DNA of 5,815 nucleotides from an uncultured Gammaproteobacteria bacterium (GCA_913009215.1 CAJVXG010000099.1:1-5815), one strand, 5' to 3'. Counted from the first letter of the stretch, positions 1-5,815 are shown. Numbers and translations are program-made. The notes: a model not told the origin generated them from the letters alone.

Positions 1-9
1 TTTGCGTTG

Positions 10-34
10 AAAAAAATATTTGATCGCCTGCGAT
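10..34 (-). terminator. Weak candidate terminator downstream of dnaJ
   Basis: Read on the minus strand after the dnaJ stop, a short hairpin (ATCG, loop CAGG, CGAT; 23-34) is followed five to six bases later by a run of seven T (10-16). The T-run is convincing. The stem has only four base pairs and is not adjacent to it, so this may be chance. The rest of 1-66 shows no gene, and the next gene lies outside the window. Confidence 0.22.
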
Positions 35-66
35 TTCTGCGGAGGAGTCCTAAACCAAGGCCTTGA

Positions 67-1197
67 TCAGGCGTTAAAAAATCCCTTGATCTTGGTCAAC
101 CAGGATTGTTCTCTCGGACTGTGCCTGGAACCACTGTCGCGTAACAGGGCATTAAACTCTTCCAGCTTCGCTTTTTGTTCCCTGGTCAGGTTTACCGGCG
201 TTTCTACCGACACACGACAATACAAATCACCAACATGGCCGCTACGCACATTACGCACACCCTTACCACGCAAGCGGAACATTTTTTCGCTCTGTGTACC
301 GGCTGGTACTTTTATCGTGGCCCGTCCCTCCAGGGTCGGTACTTCCAATTGGCCGCCTATGGCAGCAACAGCAAAACTGACCGGCATCTCGCAATACAAA
401 TCGTTTTCATCACGTTTGAAAATGGGGTGTTTTTTTAACGCTACCTGGACATAAAGATCTCCGGCAGGGCCACCACGCTCACCAGCCTCACCTTCACCAG
501 CCAAACGAATCTGATCACCATCATCAACACCGGCGGGCACTTTCACCGACAAGGTTTTGGTGTGCTCGGTACGACCCTGGCCATGGCAATCGGGACAAGG
601 GTCAGTAACCACTTTACCGCTGCCCTGACACCTGGGGCAGGTCTGCTGGATGGAAAAAAAGCCTTGCTGCATGCGCACCTGTCCATGACCACCACAGGTA
701 TCACAGGAAGTGGCCCTGGTTCCGGGTTTGGCGCCATCGCCCTTGCAGGTCTTGCACTGCACCAGTGTCGGTACCTTGATTTTTACTTCAGTACCTTTAA
801 CGGCCTGTTCCAGATCCAGCTTCAGGCTAAAGCGCAGATCTGAACCGCGGAAAACCTGGCTACCGCCGCCGCGATGACCGCCGCCGCCAAAGATATCGCC
901 AAATATGTCGCCAAAGACATCGCCAAAGTTGCCGGCACCGGCCGCGCCACCAAATCCGCCTGCGCCCATACCGGGATCAACACCGGCATGGCCAAACTGA
1001 TCGTAGGCGGCACGCTTCTGCGCATCCGTTAGTACCTCATAGGCCTCCTTGGCCTCCTTGAATTTGACCTCGGCATTTTTATCGTCGGGATTACGGTCCG
1101 GGTGGTGCTTCATCGCCAGGCGACGATATGCCTTTTTGATATCGTCTTCCGAGGCGTTTTTCTGCACACCCAATACTTCGTAATAATCTCTGGCCAT
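67..1197 (-). CDS. dnaJ: Co-chaperone DnaJ (Hsp40)
   Basis: Cytoplasmic J-protein that binds unfolded polypeptides, passes them to DnaK and stimulates DnaK ATP hydrolysis. At 376 aa it matches the length of E. coli DnaJ. Domains in order: J domain (about 1-70) with the essential HPD triad at residues 32-34; a Gly/Phe-rich linker (about 75-115) with three GD(I/V)F units; a zinc-binding region with all four CxxCxGxG motifs (C148/C151, C165/C168, C187/C190, C201/C204); then the C-terminal beta-sandwich substrate-binding domains (about 215-335) and a short dimerisation tail. All eight zinc-ligand cysteines are present, so this is an intact type I (class A) DnaJ. The ATG at 1197 gives the standard MARDYYEVLGV start. 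Its ribosome-binding site is weak (AAGTGAG just before the start). It is the last gene of the cluster visible here, 109 bp after dnaK with a hairpin in between. Confidence 0.98.
   Translation of the reverse strand: MARDYYEVLGVQKNASEDDIKKAYRRLAMKHHPDRNPDDKNAEVKFKEAKEAYEVLTDAQKRAAYDQFGHAGVDPGMGAGGFGGAAGAGNFGDVFGDIFGDIFGGGGHRGGGSQVFRGSDLRFSLKLDLEQAVKGTEVKIKVPTLVQCKTCKGDGAKPGTRATSCDTCGGHGQVRMQQGFFSIQQTCPRCQGSGKVVTDPCPDCHGQGRTEHTKTLSVKVPAGVDDGDQIRLAGEGEAGERGGPAGDLYVQVALKKHPIFKRDENDLYCEMPVSFAVAAIGGQLEVPTLEGRATIKVPAGTQSEKMFRLRGKGVRNVRSGHVGDLYCRVSVETPVNLTREQKAKLEEFNALLRDSGSRHSPREQSWLTKIKGFFNA
889..924 (-). repeat. Three tandem 12-bp units in the dnaJ Gly/Phe region
   Basis: Three consecutive, slightly diverged 12-bp units (889-900, 901-912, 913-924) encode GDIF, GDIF and GDVF at DnaJ residues 92-103. 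Repeated GD-I/V-F units are common in the Gly/Phe linker of this family. The DNA units differ at a few positions, so this is an old repeat and not a fresh slippage event. Confidence 0.7.
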
Positions 1198-1233
1198 AGC
1201 TCACTTGGTTTTTTGTTTATTCAACGACACATG

Positions 1234-1279
1234 AAAAAGGCATAGCTTCAATCAAGGCCTGATCTCAGTCGCTATGCCT
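1234..1279 (-). terminator. Hairpin with U-run between dnaK and dnaJ (attenuator or partial terminator)
   Basis: In the operon transcript a perfect 9-bp stem forms between AGGCATAGC (1279 to 1271) and GCTATGCCT (1246 to 1238). It is followed directly by a run of five U (1238-1234, the first U belonging to the stem). The 24-nt loop can fold a smaller inner hairpin (ATCA/TGAT around GGCCT, 1251-1263). The layout resembles an intrinsic terminator, but the stem is only moderately GC-rich and the U-run is short. Partial termination, or a stability or processing element that makes more dnaK than dnaJ mRNA, fits best. That role is inferred; the stem and the U-run are directly visible. Confidence 0.6.
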
Positions 1280-1306
1280 GTTCCCGGAACCAACTGTGTC
1301 GCTGGG

Positions 1307-3232
1307 TTATTTCTTATCTTCGTCTTTGACTTCCTCGAATTCGGCATCAACGACATTATCGTCCTTGGCACTACCGTCTTCAGCGCCTGCCTCTGCCGTA
1401 CCGGCTTCACCCTCGGCATCGGCATACATTTGCTCAGCCAGTTTGTGGCTGGCCTCGGCCAGCGTCTGGGTCCTGGTCTCAATGTCGGCCTTGTCATCGC
1501 CCTTTAGTGACTCTTCGAGCTCTTTGATGGCCGCCTCAATCTTTTCTTTTTCGGCGTCATCAATCTTGTCTCCGCCATCCTTCAGGGATTTTTGCACCCC
1601 ATGGATCATGGCATCGGCCTGGTTACGGACATCAATCAGTTCACGGGCCTTGTGATCCTCGTCGGCGTGGGCCTCAGCGTCCTTGACCATGGCTTCGATC
1701 TCATCATCACTGAGCCCGGAGCTCGATTTAATGACAATCTTGTTTTCCTTGCCGGTGGCCTTGTCTTTGGCCGATACATTCAGGATACCGTTGGCATCAA
1801 TATCGAACGATACCTCAATCTGCGGTACACCGCGCGGTGACGGCGGAATATCGCTGAGATCAAAACGACCCAGGGACTTGTTACCGCTGGCCATTTCCCG
1901 CTCGCCCTGCAACACATGTACGGTCACGGCCGGCTGGTTGTCCTCGGCGGTAGAAAATACCTGCGAGGCCTTGGTCGGGATAGTGGTATTCTTTTCGATC
2001 AACTTGGTCATGACACCGCCCATGGTTTCAATACCGAGGGACAAGGGCGTGACATCCAGCAACAATACGTCTTTGACGTGACCACCCAATACACCACCCT
2101 GGATGGCAGCACCAATCGCTACCGCCTCATCCGGGTTCACGTCTTTACGCAGTTCCTTGCCAAAGAATTCCTGCACGGCCTGCTGCACCTTGGGCATACG
2201 GGACTGACCACCGACCAGGATGATGTCGGCGATATCACCGGCCTTCTGGCCAGCATCTTTCAATGCGACCTTGCAAGGTTTGATGGTACGGGTAATCAGC
2301 TCATCGACCAGGGACTCCAGCTTGGCACGAGTAACCTTGATATGCAGGTGCTTCGGACCACTGGCATCGGCCGTAATATACGGCAGATTGACATCGGTTT
2401 GTTGCGCCGTAGACAGCTCAATCTTGGCCTTCTCCGCAGATTCGCGCAGGCGTTGCAGTGCCAACGGGTCATTACGCAGATCAACGCCGCTGTCTTTCTT
2501 GAATTCGTCAATCAAGTAATCAATCAACTGTTTGTCGAAATCTTCACCACCAAGAAAGGTATCACCATTGGTCGATAACACCTCAAACTGATGCTCGCCA
2601 TCGATCTCGGCAATCTCGATAATGGAAATATCAAAAGTACCACCACCCAGATCATAAACGGCAATCTTGCGATCGCCTTCTCTCTTGTCCAGACCAAAGG
2701 CCAGGGCTGCTGCTGTCGGCTCATTAATGATGCGTTTGACCTCAAGACCGGCAATCTTGCCTGCGTCTTTGGTTGCCTGACGCTGGGAATCGTTAAAATA
2801 GGCCGGTACCGTGATGACGGCTTCGGTGACTTCTTCACCGAGATAATCCTCGGCGGTCTTTTTCATTTTTTGCAGCACACGGGCAGAGACCTCGGGGGCC
2901 GCCATTTGCTTGCCATGGGCCTCGACCCAGGCATCGCCATTCTTGGCCTTGACGATCTTGTACGGCACCATATCGATATCGCGTTGTACCACCTCGTCCT
3001 CAAACTTGCGGCCTATCAGGCGCTTGGTAGCATAAACCGTGTTGCTCGGGTTAGTGACGGCCTGACGCTTGGCAGCCTGTCCCACCAGGACTTCGCCTTC
3101 ATCTACAAAGGCCACGAACGACGGCGTAGTACGATCGCCTTCACTGTTTTCGATAACACGCGCCTTGCCGCCTTCCATGACGGCGACACATGAGTTGGTT
3201 GTACCGAGATCGATACCGATAATTTTACCCAT
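1307..3232 (-). CDS. dnaK: Molecular chaperone DnaK (Hsp70)
   Basis: Cytoplasmic ATP-dependent chaperone and centre of the KJE machine. Its 641 aa compare with 638 in E. coli. The nucleotide-binding domain (1-387) shows the phosphate-1 loop GIDLGTTNSCVAVM (6-19), the phosphate-2 motif DLGGGTFD (194-201, including the autophosphorylatable T199) and the adenosine-loop motif ILVGGQSRMP (338-347). The hydrophobic interdomain linker DVLLLDVTPLSLGIET (388-403) leads into the beta substrate-binding domain. A helical lid (about 505-605) and an acidic tail ending in the conserved EFEEVKD element (631-637) follow. C15 in the ATP site is retained. Translation starts at the ATG at 3232, behind a strong Shine-Dalgarno sequence GAGGGAG (3244-3238) five bases away. 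The gene has its own sigma-32-type promoter (3286-3313) and can also be read from upstream promoters. No damage is visible. Confidence 0.99.
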   Translation of the reverse strand: MGKIIGIDLGTTNSCVAVMEGGKARVIENSEGDRTTPSFVAFVDEGEVLVGQAAKRQAVTNPSNTVYATKRLIGRKFEDEVVQRDIDMVPYKIVKAKNGDAWVEAHGKQMAAPEVSARVLQKMKKTAEDYLGEEVTEAVITVPAYFNDSQRQATKDAGKIAGLEVKRIINEPTAAALAFGLDKREGDRKIAVYDLGGGTFDISIIEIAEIDGEHQFEVLSTNGDTFLGGEDFDKQLIDYLIDEFKKDSGVDLRNDPLALQRLRESAEKAKIELSTAQQTDVNLPYITADASGPKHLHIKVTRAKLESLVDELITRTIKPCKVALKDAGQKAGDIADIILVGGQSRMPKVQQAVQEFFGKELRKDVNPDEAVAIGAAIQGGVLGGHVKDVLLLDVTPLSLGIETMGGVMTKLIEKNTTIPTKASQVFSTAEDNQPAVTVHVLQGEREMASGNKSLGRFDLSDIPPSPRGVPQIEVSFDIDANGILNVSAKDKATGKENKIVIKSSSGLSDDEIEAMVKDAEAHADEDHKARELIDVRNQADAMIHGVQKSLKDGGDKIDDAEKEKIEAAIKELEESLKGDDKADIETRTQTLAEASHKLAEQMYADAEGEAGTAEAGAEDGSAKDDNVVDAEFEEVKDEDKK

Positions 3233-3285
3233 TACCGCTCCCTCAAAAATTGTTTAAATTAGTCAAATACTTACCTTATTCCGTG

Positions 3286-3313
3286 ATATGGGGGCTGGGC
3301 CCTGCATTTCAAG
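3286..3313 (-). promoter_or_regulatory. Sigma-32 (RpoH) heat-shock promoter of dnaK
   Basis: On the minus strand, -35 CTTGAAA (3313-3307), a 13-nt spacer (3306-3294) and -10 CCCCATAT (3293-3286) match the RpoH consensus (CTTGAAA, 13-15 nt, CCCATnT) at every specified position. Transcription should start near 3279, giving a leader of about 46 nt with the GAGGGAG ribosome-binding site. The promoter lies after the grpE stop, so it would boost dnaK-dnaJ independently of hrcA-grpE. The spacer contains an interrupted palindrome centred on GGGCCC, of unknown relevance. Confidence 0.88.
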
Positions 3314-3338
3314 GATATATAGTATGATTCTGCGAAAT

Positions 3339-3977
3339 TTACTCTTCTGCCGGCTGTTCCGTCCCGTTTTCTGCCCCGTTTTCTGCCCCACCTTCTACCG
3401 GGGCCTCATTGGCCGGGGCCCTGGCGACAATCACCATCGCGGGCCGCAATACCCGACCATTCAGCAAATAACCCTTTTGCACCACCTCTACGACATGGTT
3501 GGGCTCGACGTCCCGGCTTTCCACCATGGTCATGGCCTGGTGCTGCTCGGGATCAAATTTCTCCCCCTGGGGCTCCAGGGTCACCAGGGCAAATTTCTCG
3601 AATATACTGTCCAGTTGTTTCAGGGTCAGTACCAGGCCCTCGTACATTTTGGTCACGGCATCGGCATTATCGGACTGGATATCAATGGCCTGGGCCAGCT
3701 CGAGACTGTCCTTGACCGTCAACACCTCTGCTGCAAAACGTTCAATGGCATATTTATGGGCATTACTAAGATCGGTCTCGGCCCGGCGACGGACATTTTC
3801 CATTTCGGCCTTGGCCCGCAGGTATTGATCTTTAAAGCTGTCGACCTCCTCCTGTGCCACCTGCAGCGCCTGCTGCAAATGTTCCACATCATCAGCAGTG
3901 AGCAGCTGTTCCGGGGATGCCGTTGGGGCCTCCTCTTGTGGGACTGGGGTCTGCTGTTCTTCTTTTTCCTGGTTCAT
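3339..3977 (-). CDS. grpE: Nucleotide exchange factor GrpE
   Basis: Dimeric co-chaperone that releases ADP from DnaK and resets its cycle; its long helices are also known to act as a thermosensor. It has 212 aa against 197 in E. coli. An acidic, Gln/Pro-rich disordered N-terminus (1-27) precedes a long coiled-coil helix (about 30-95) containing YLRAKAEMENVRRRAETD (52-69). A helical segment (about 105-130) and the C-terminal beta domain that contacts DnaK follow, with FDPEQHQAM (141-149) and QKGYLLNGRVLRPAM (167-181). The tail after residue 186 (APANEAPVEGG onward) is a Glu/Gly/Asn-rich extension containing a duplicated GAEN. The ATG at 3977 follows GGAG (3990-3987) with nine bases between. 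It lies 64 bp after hrcA and has its own sigma-32-type promoter there. Confidence 0.98.
   Translation of the reverse strand: MNQEKEEQQTPVPQEEAPTASPEQLLTADDVEHLQQALQVAQEEVDSFKDQYLRAKAEMENVRRRAETDLSNAHKYAIERFAAEVLTVKDSLELAQAIDIQSDNADAVTKMYEGLVLTLKQLDSIFEKFALVTLEPQGEKFDPEQHQAMTMVESRDVEPNHVVEVVQKGYLLNGRVLRPAMVIVARAPANEAPVEGGAENGAENGTEQPAEE
3363..3386 (-). repeat. Exact 12-bp tandem duplication in the 3' end of grpE
   Basis: The plus-strand unit CCCGTTTTCTGC occurs twice without a mismatch (3363-3374 and 3375-3386), followed by CCC of a third start. It keeps the reading frame and encodes the doubled GAEN in the GrpE C-terminal tail (about residues 197-204). Exact identity points to a recent slippage event in a disordered, tolerant tail. 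Confidence 0.85.
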
Positions 3978-4008
3978 AGCACAAGGCTCCGTATCGCTTC
4001 AGGCAATG

Positions 4009-4036
4009 TTGTGGGGGCTACACAAAGTATTTCAAG
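4009..4036 (-). promoter_or_regulatory. Sigma-32-type promoter of grpE
   Basis: On the minus strand, -35 CTTGAAA (4036-4030) is a perfect RpoH element. It is followed by a 13-nt spacer (4029-4017) and -10 CCCCACAA (4016-4009), which keeps the CCCCA core but departs from CCCCATnT in its last bases. Geometry and core match the promoter in front of dnaK. Transcription should begin near 4002, leaving a leader of about 25 nt with GGAG before the grpE ATG. The -35 element begins within a few bases of the hrcA stop codon, so transcription from here would exclude hrcA. Confidence 0.75.
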
Positions 4037-4041
4037 CAAAA

Positions 4042-5097
4042 CTAGCTATTTTTCTCGGTTAATACACTGCTGATCAGCTTTGCCGTGACATCAACAATGG
4101 GGATAACAAACTCATAGGGCATCCGTGTCGGGCCGACCACCCCCAGGATACCTACAATCTGACCGGACACGGAATACGGGGCCGATACCACACTGCAATC
4201 CTCCAGGGTCTCGTAACCGGATTCGCTGCCAATAAAAATCTTCACCCCACCGGCATGCACGGTCTGATCCAGCAGGTGCATGAGGTCGCGCTTGGCATTA
4301 AAGGCCTCGAACAATCGCTTCAATTTGTTCACGTCATTCAAGTCGGGCATACTCATCAGATTCGAGGAACCCGACACCACCAGCGATTCATCGCTGGCCT
4401 CTCCGTCCTCAAACAATTGCTGGGCCATGATCACCGCCATGGTCATGACGTTGTTCATCTGCTCCCTGGTCTGTTGCATCTCCTCAACCAGCCGTTGTTT
4501 CACCTGACTCAGGCTGATACCGGCAAAGGTCTCGTTGAAATAATTGGCGGCCTGCACCAGCTCCGAGGGCGAATAGCGACGTGCGGCAGAAATAATACGG
4601 TTTTGTACCGTGCCGTCGTCGGTGACCAGAATCACCAGGATACGCTGCTCCGACAGGGAGACAAACTCAATTTGCTTAAAGGCGGATTGTTCCCTCTTTT
4701 TTGGTATCGCCACAATACCGGCAAGGCTGGTCACCTCGGACAACAGGCGCGAGGTGGACTCGACCAGGTGCTGTGGATCCTGCTCCTGACTCATGGCATC
4801 CTCGATCTGCTCCATGTAGGAGGCCATGGCCTCACGATTCGTGGCCAAATTGGCATGCAGGATGGAATCGACAAAAATCCGATAGGCCATTTCCGTCGGG
4901 ATGCGACCTGCCGAGGTATGCGGAGAGTGCAGCAGGCCCATGTCCTCGAGGTCGGCCATGACATTGCGAATAGTCGCCGGACTCAGCTCCAGCCCGGTCA
5001 TTTTTGCCAGGGTGCACGAACCCACAGGCGTACCATCGGTAATATACCGTTCAATCAGGGCGGTCAGGAGTGTCTTGGCGCGTGGGCTAAGCTGCAT
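4042..5097 (-). CDS. hrcA: Heat-inducible transcription repressor HrcA
   Basis: Repressor that binds the CIRCE operator; in studied species its activity depends on GroEL, linking chaperone capacity to repression. The N-terminal winged helix-turn-helix (about 1-75) includes SPATIRNVMADLE (39-51), the likely recognition helix, and the signature HTSAGRIPT (60-68). The central and C-terminal dimerisation/GAF-like HrcA domain (about 100-345) carries FIGSESG (288-294) and GVVGPTRMPY (319-328). I place the start at the ATG at 5097, giving 351 aa beginning MQLSPRAK, the usual family start. An in-frame ATG at 5151 would add 18 residues, but it falls in the last base of the CIRCE operator and roughly on the predicted transcription start, so it cannot have a ribosome-binding site. 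The chosen start has only a weak one (TGAGAA, about 12 bases away). First gene of the cluster, divergent from nadK. Confidence 0.96.
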   Translation of the reverse strand: MQLSPRAKTLLTALIERYITDGTPVGSCTLAKMTGLELSPATIRNVMADLEDMGLLHSPHTSAGRIPTEMAYRIFVDSILHANLATNREAMASYMEQIEDAMSQEQDPQHLVESTSRLLSEVTSLAGIVAIPKKREQSAFKQIEFVSLSEQRILVILVTDDGTVQNRIISAARRYSPSELVQAANYFNETFAGISLSQVKQRLVEEMQQTREQMNNVMTMAVIMAQQLFEDGEASDESLVVSGSSNLMSMPDLNDVNKLKRLFEAFNAKRDLMHLLDQTVHAGGVKIFIGSESGYETLEDCSVVSAPYSVSGQIVGILGVVGPTRMPYEFVIPIVDVTAKLISSVLTEKNS

Positions 5098-5124
5098 AAT
5101 CGGAAAATTCTCATACCAATCGGA

Positions 5125-5151
5125 TTGGCACTCGTGGTAAAAGAGTGCCAA
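5125..5151. promoter_or_regulatory. CIRCE operator (HrcA binding site)
   Basis: A perfect inverted repeat of TTGGCACTC (5125-5133), a 9-nt spacer (5134-5142) and GAGTGCCAA (5143-5151). The CIRCE consensus is TTAGCACTC-N9-GAGTGCTAA, so each arm has one compensating difference (A to G, matched by T to C) that preserves the symmetry. It sits 27 bp upstream of the hrcA start and at the predicted transcription start, so bound HrcA would block its own operon promoter. The nadK start is more than 90 bp away on the other side. Confidence 0.95.
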
Positions 5152-5156
5152 GGCAA

Positions 5157-5183
5157 ATTATCAATCCAGCCCCCGACTGTCAA
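5157..5183 (-). promoter_or_regulatory. Housekeeping (sigma-70-type) promoter of hrcA
   Basis: On the minus strand a consensus -35 TTGACA (5183-5178) is followed by two possible -10 elements: GATAAT (5162-5157, five of six matches, short 15-nt spacer) or TAATTT (5160-5155, poorer match, ideal 17-nt spacer). Either puts the transcription start near 5148-5150, at the edge of the CIRCE operator, which is the usual arrangement for HrcA autoregulation. No CTTGAAA/CCCCAT pair is visible here, so this promoter seems independent of sigma-32. Confidence 0.7.
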
Positions 5184-5209
5184 CGGTTTGGACGAAACTG
5201 TGCTGCGTG

Positions 5210-5226
5210 ATAGCTTATACAGCTAT
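5210..5226. repeat. Short palindrome between the hrcA promoter and nadK
   Basis: A perfect 6-bp inverted repeat, ATAGCT and AGCTAT, separated by TATAC. It lies 17 bp upstream of the nadK ATG, where a nadK promoter or its transcription start would be expected, so it could be an operator or a leader hairpin. A repeat this short arises easily by chance, and I do not recognise it as a known site. Confidence 0.35.
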
Positions 5227-5243
5227 TCTGGAACCTGGGTACT

Positions 5244-5815
5244 ATGGACAATTCATATAAAAATATAGGTATCTTCAGCAAACACGGTAACGCCGGTATT
5301 GGCGGAGATATTGCTCGTCTGGCCAAATACCTGCAAAAACGTGGGCTCAAGATCACGGTCGAAAAAGGCTCCGCCGAACTGGCGCCGAAGATCAAGACGG
5401 CCACCGCCCCCATGGGCGACATGGGGCCAAATATTGACCTTGCCATTGCCATTGGTGGCGATGGCACCATGCTGCATGTGGCGCGCCATCTGGCCGAACA
5501 CGACGTCCCTCTTATTGGTGTCAACCAGGGACGGCTTGGCTTCCTGTCCGACATCCCGGCCGATAGTATGCTCAATGAAATCGGTAAAATTCTGGATGGC
5601 GAGTTTGATATCGAGGAACGTTTTCTGCTGCATGCCGAAATCATGCGCAAGGGAAAAATTATCCACGATGCCAGGGCGCTGAACGACGTCATCGTCAACA
5701 AGGGCGAATTGGCACGCTTACTGGAGTTCGAAACCTTTGAAGACGGCGAATTCGTCAATCGCATGCGTGCGGACGGTGTCATTGTCGCCACGCCGACCGG
5801 TTCCACGGCTTACGC
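5244..5815 (+). CDS. nadK: NAD kinase, 5' part (cut by the window edge)
   Basis: Phosphorylates NAD+ to NADP+ using ATP or polyphosphate; cytoplasmic, and the only route to NADP in most bacteria. The frame is open from the ATG at 5244 to the end of the window: 190 codons, about two thirds of the roughly 290 aa usual for the family. Motifs: GGDGTMLH (71-78), the diphosphate-binding signature of the kinase fold with the catalytic Asp; NQGRLGFL (94-101); the short NE/D motif as ALND (145-148), with Asp in place of the more frequent Glu; and RADGVIVATPTGSTAY (175-190), the glycine-rich conserved block. The upstream frame reaches a stop at 5211 with no other ATG, GTG or TTG, which fixes the start. 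The ribosome-binding site is poor. It is divergent from hrcA across 146 bp. In E. coli nadK is likewise divergent from grpE and followed by recN, so recN may follow here. Confidence 0.96.
   Translation, partial: MDNSYKNIGIFSKHGNAGIGGDIARLAKYLQKRGLKITVEKGSAELAPKIKTATAPMGDMGPNIDLAIAIGGDGTMLHVARHLAEHDVPLIGVNQGRLGFLSDIPADSMLNEIGKILDGEFDIEERFLLHAEIMRKGKIIHDARALNDVIVNKGELARLLEFETFEDGEFVNRMRADGVIVATPTGSTAY

Noticed and set aside
1230..1258. Possible third sigma-32 promoter for dnaJ (CTTGATT, 13 nt, TTTCATGT on the minus strand)
   Set aside because: The spacing matches, but the -10 has lost the C-run that defines RpoH promoters, and the site overlaps the hairpin stem; too degenerate to call.
58..1260. 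Shared 10-mer ATCAAGGCCT after dnaJ (57-66 region, minus strand) and in the dnaK-dnaJ gap (1251-1260, plus strand)
   Set aside because: Short, in opposite orientations, and built around the AGGCCT palindrome; it does not extend and is probably coincidence.
1364..1372. CIRCE-like half site TTGGCACTA inside dnaK
   Set aside because: A single imperfect arm inside coding sequence with no partner arm nine bases away.
1916..3193. Plus-strand open frames of about 200-220 codons opposite dnaK
   Set aside because: They lie antisense to highly conserved DnaK coding sequence with no recognisable domains; long antisense frames are common opposite dnaK.
5188..5216. Candidate nadK promoter TTGGAC, 17 nt, TAGCTT
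   Set aside because: Only about three of six matches in each hexamer. A nadK promoter must exist nearby, but this match is no better than chance.
4255..5268. Long open frame (337 codons) on the plus strand opposite hrcA
   Set aside because: It is antisense to a clear HrcA gene, resembles no family, is rich in His/Gln/Leu as expected for a complementary frame, and has no promoter or ribosome-binding site.
5180..5806. Open frame (208 codons) on the minus strand opposite nadK and the control region
   Set aside because: It is Ser/Pro/Arg-rich, typical of a shadow frame, and runs opposite the intact conserved NadK motifs and the hrcA promoter.

Overview
This is an ordinary, well-conserved bacterial chromosomal region: the HrcA-GrpE-DnaK-DnaJ (KJE) heat-shock cluster, read entirely on the minus strand, with a divergent, truncated NAD kinase gene at the right edge. 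The protein sequences look gammaproteobacterial: DnaK ends in EFEEVKDEDKK, GrpE carries the QKGYLLNGRVLRPAM block, and DnaJ is 376 aa. E. coli also has nadK divergent from grpE, but here hrcA sits between them. Enteric bacteria lack hrcA, so the source is more likely a non-enteric member (for example of the Chromatiales, Thiotrichales or Xanthomonadales type). That placement is an inference and I cannot name a genus.

Layout from left to right: a 66-bp stretch downstream of dnaJ with at most a weak terminator; dnaJ (67-1197, minus); a 109-bp gap with a 9-bp-stem hairpin and U-run, read in the operon direction; dnaK (1307-3232, minus); a 105-bp gap with a near-perfect sigma-32 promoter; grpE (3339-3977, minus); a 64-bp gap with a second sigma-32-type promoter; hrcA (4042-5097, minus); a 146-bp divergent control region with a sigma-70-type promoter and a perfect CIRCE operator; then nadK (5244 to beyond 5815, plus).

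Together the genes form one chaperone machine and its control circuit. DnaK binds and releases unfolded polypeptides, DnaJ delivers substrate and triggers ATP hydrolysis, and GrpE exchanges the nucleotide. HrcA represses through CIRCE. The sequence suggests two layers of control. HrcA/CIRCE acts at the head of the cluster, on a housekeeping-type promoter. Sigma-32 acts at two internal promoters, one for grpE and one for dnaK, each with CTTGAAA, a 13-nt spacer and a CCCCA-type -10. The hairpin between dnaK and dnaJ could lower dnaJ output relative to dnaK.

I found no mobile element, CRISPR array, RNA gene or unknown system. The points worth a second look are the layered regulation, the hairpin, the correction of the hrcA start, and an in-frame 12-bp tandem duplication in the grpE tail.
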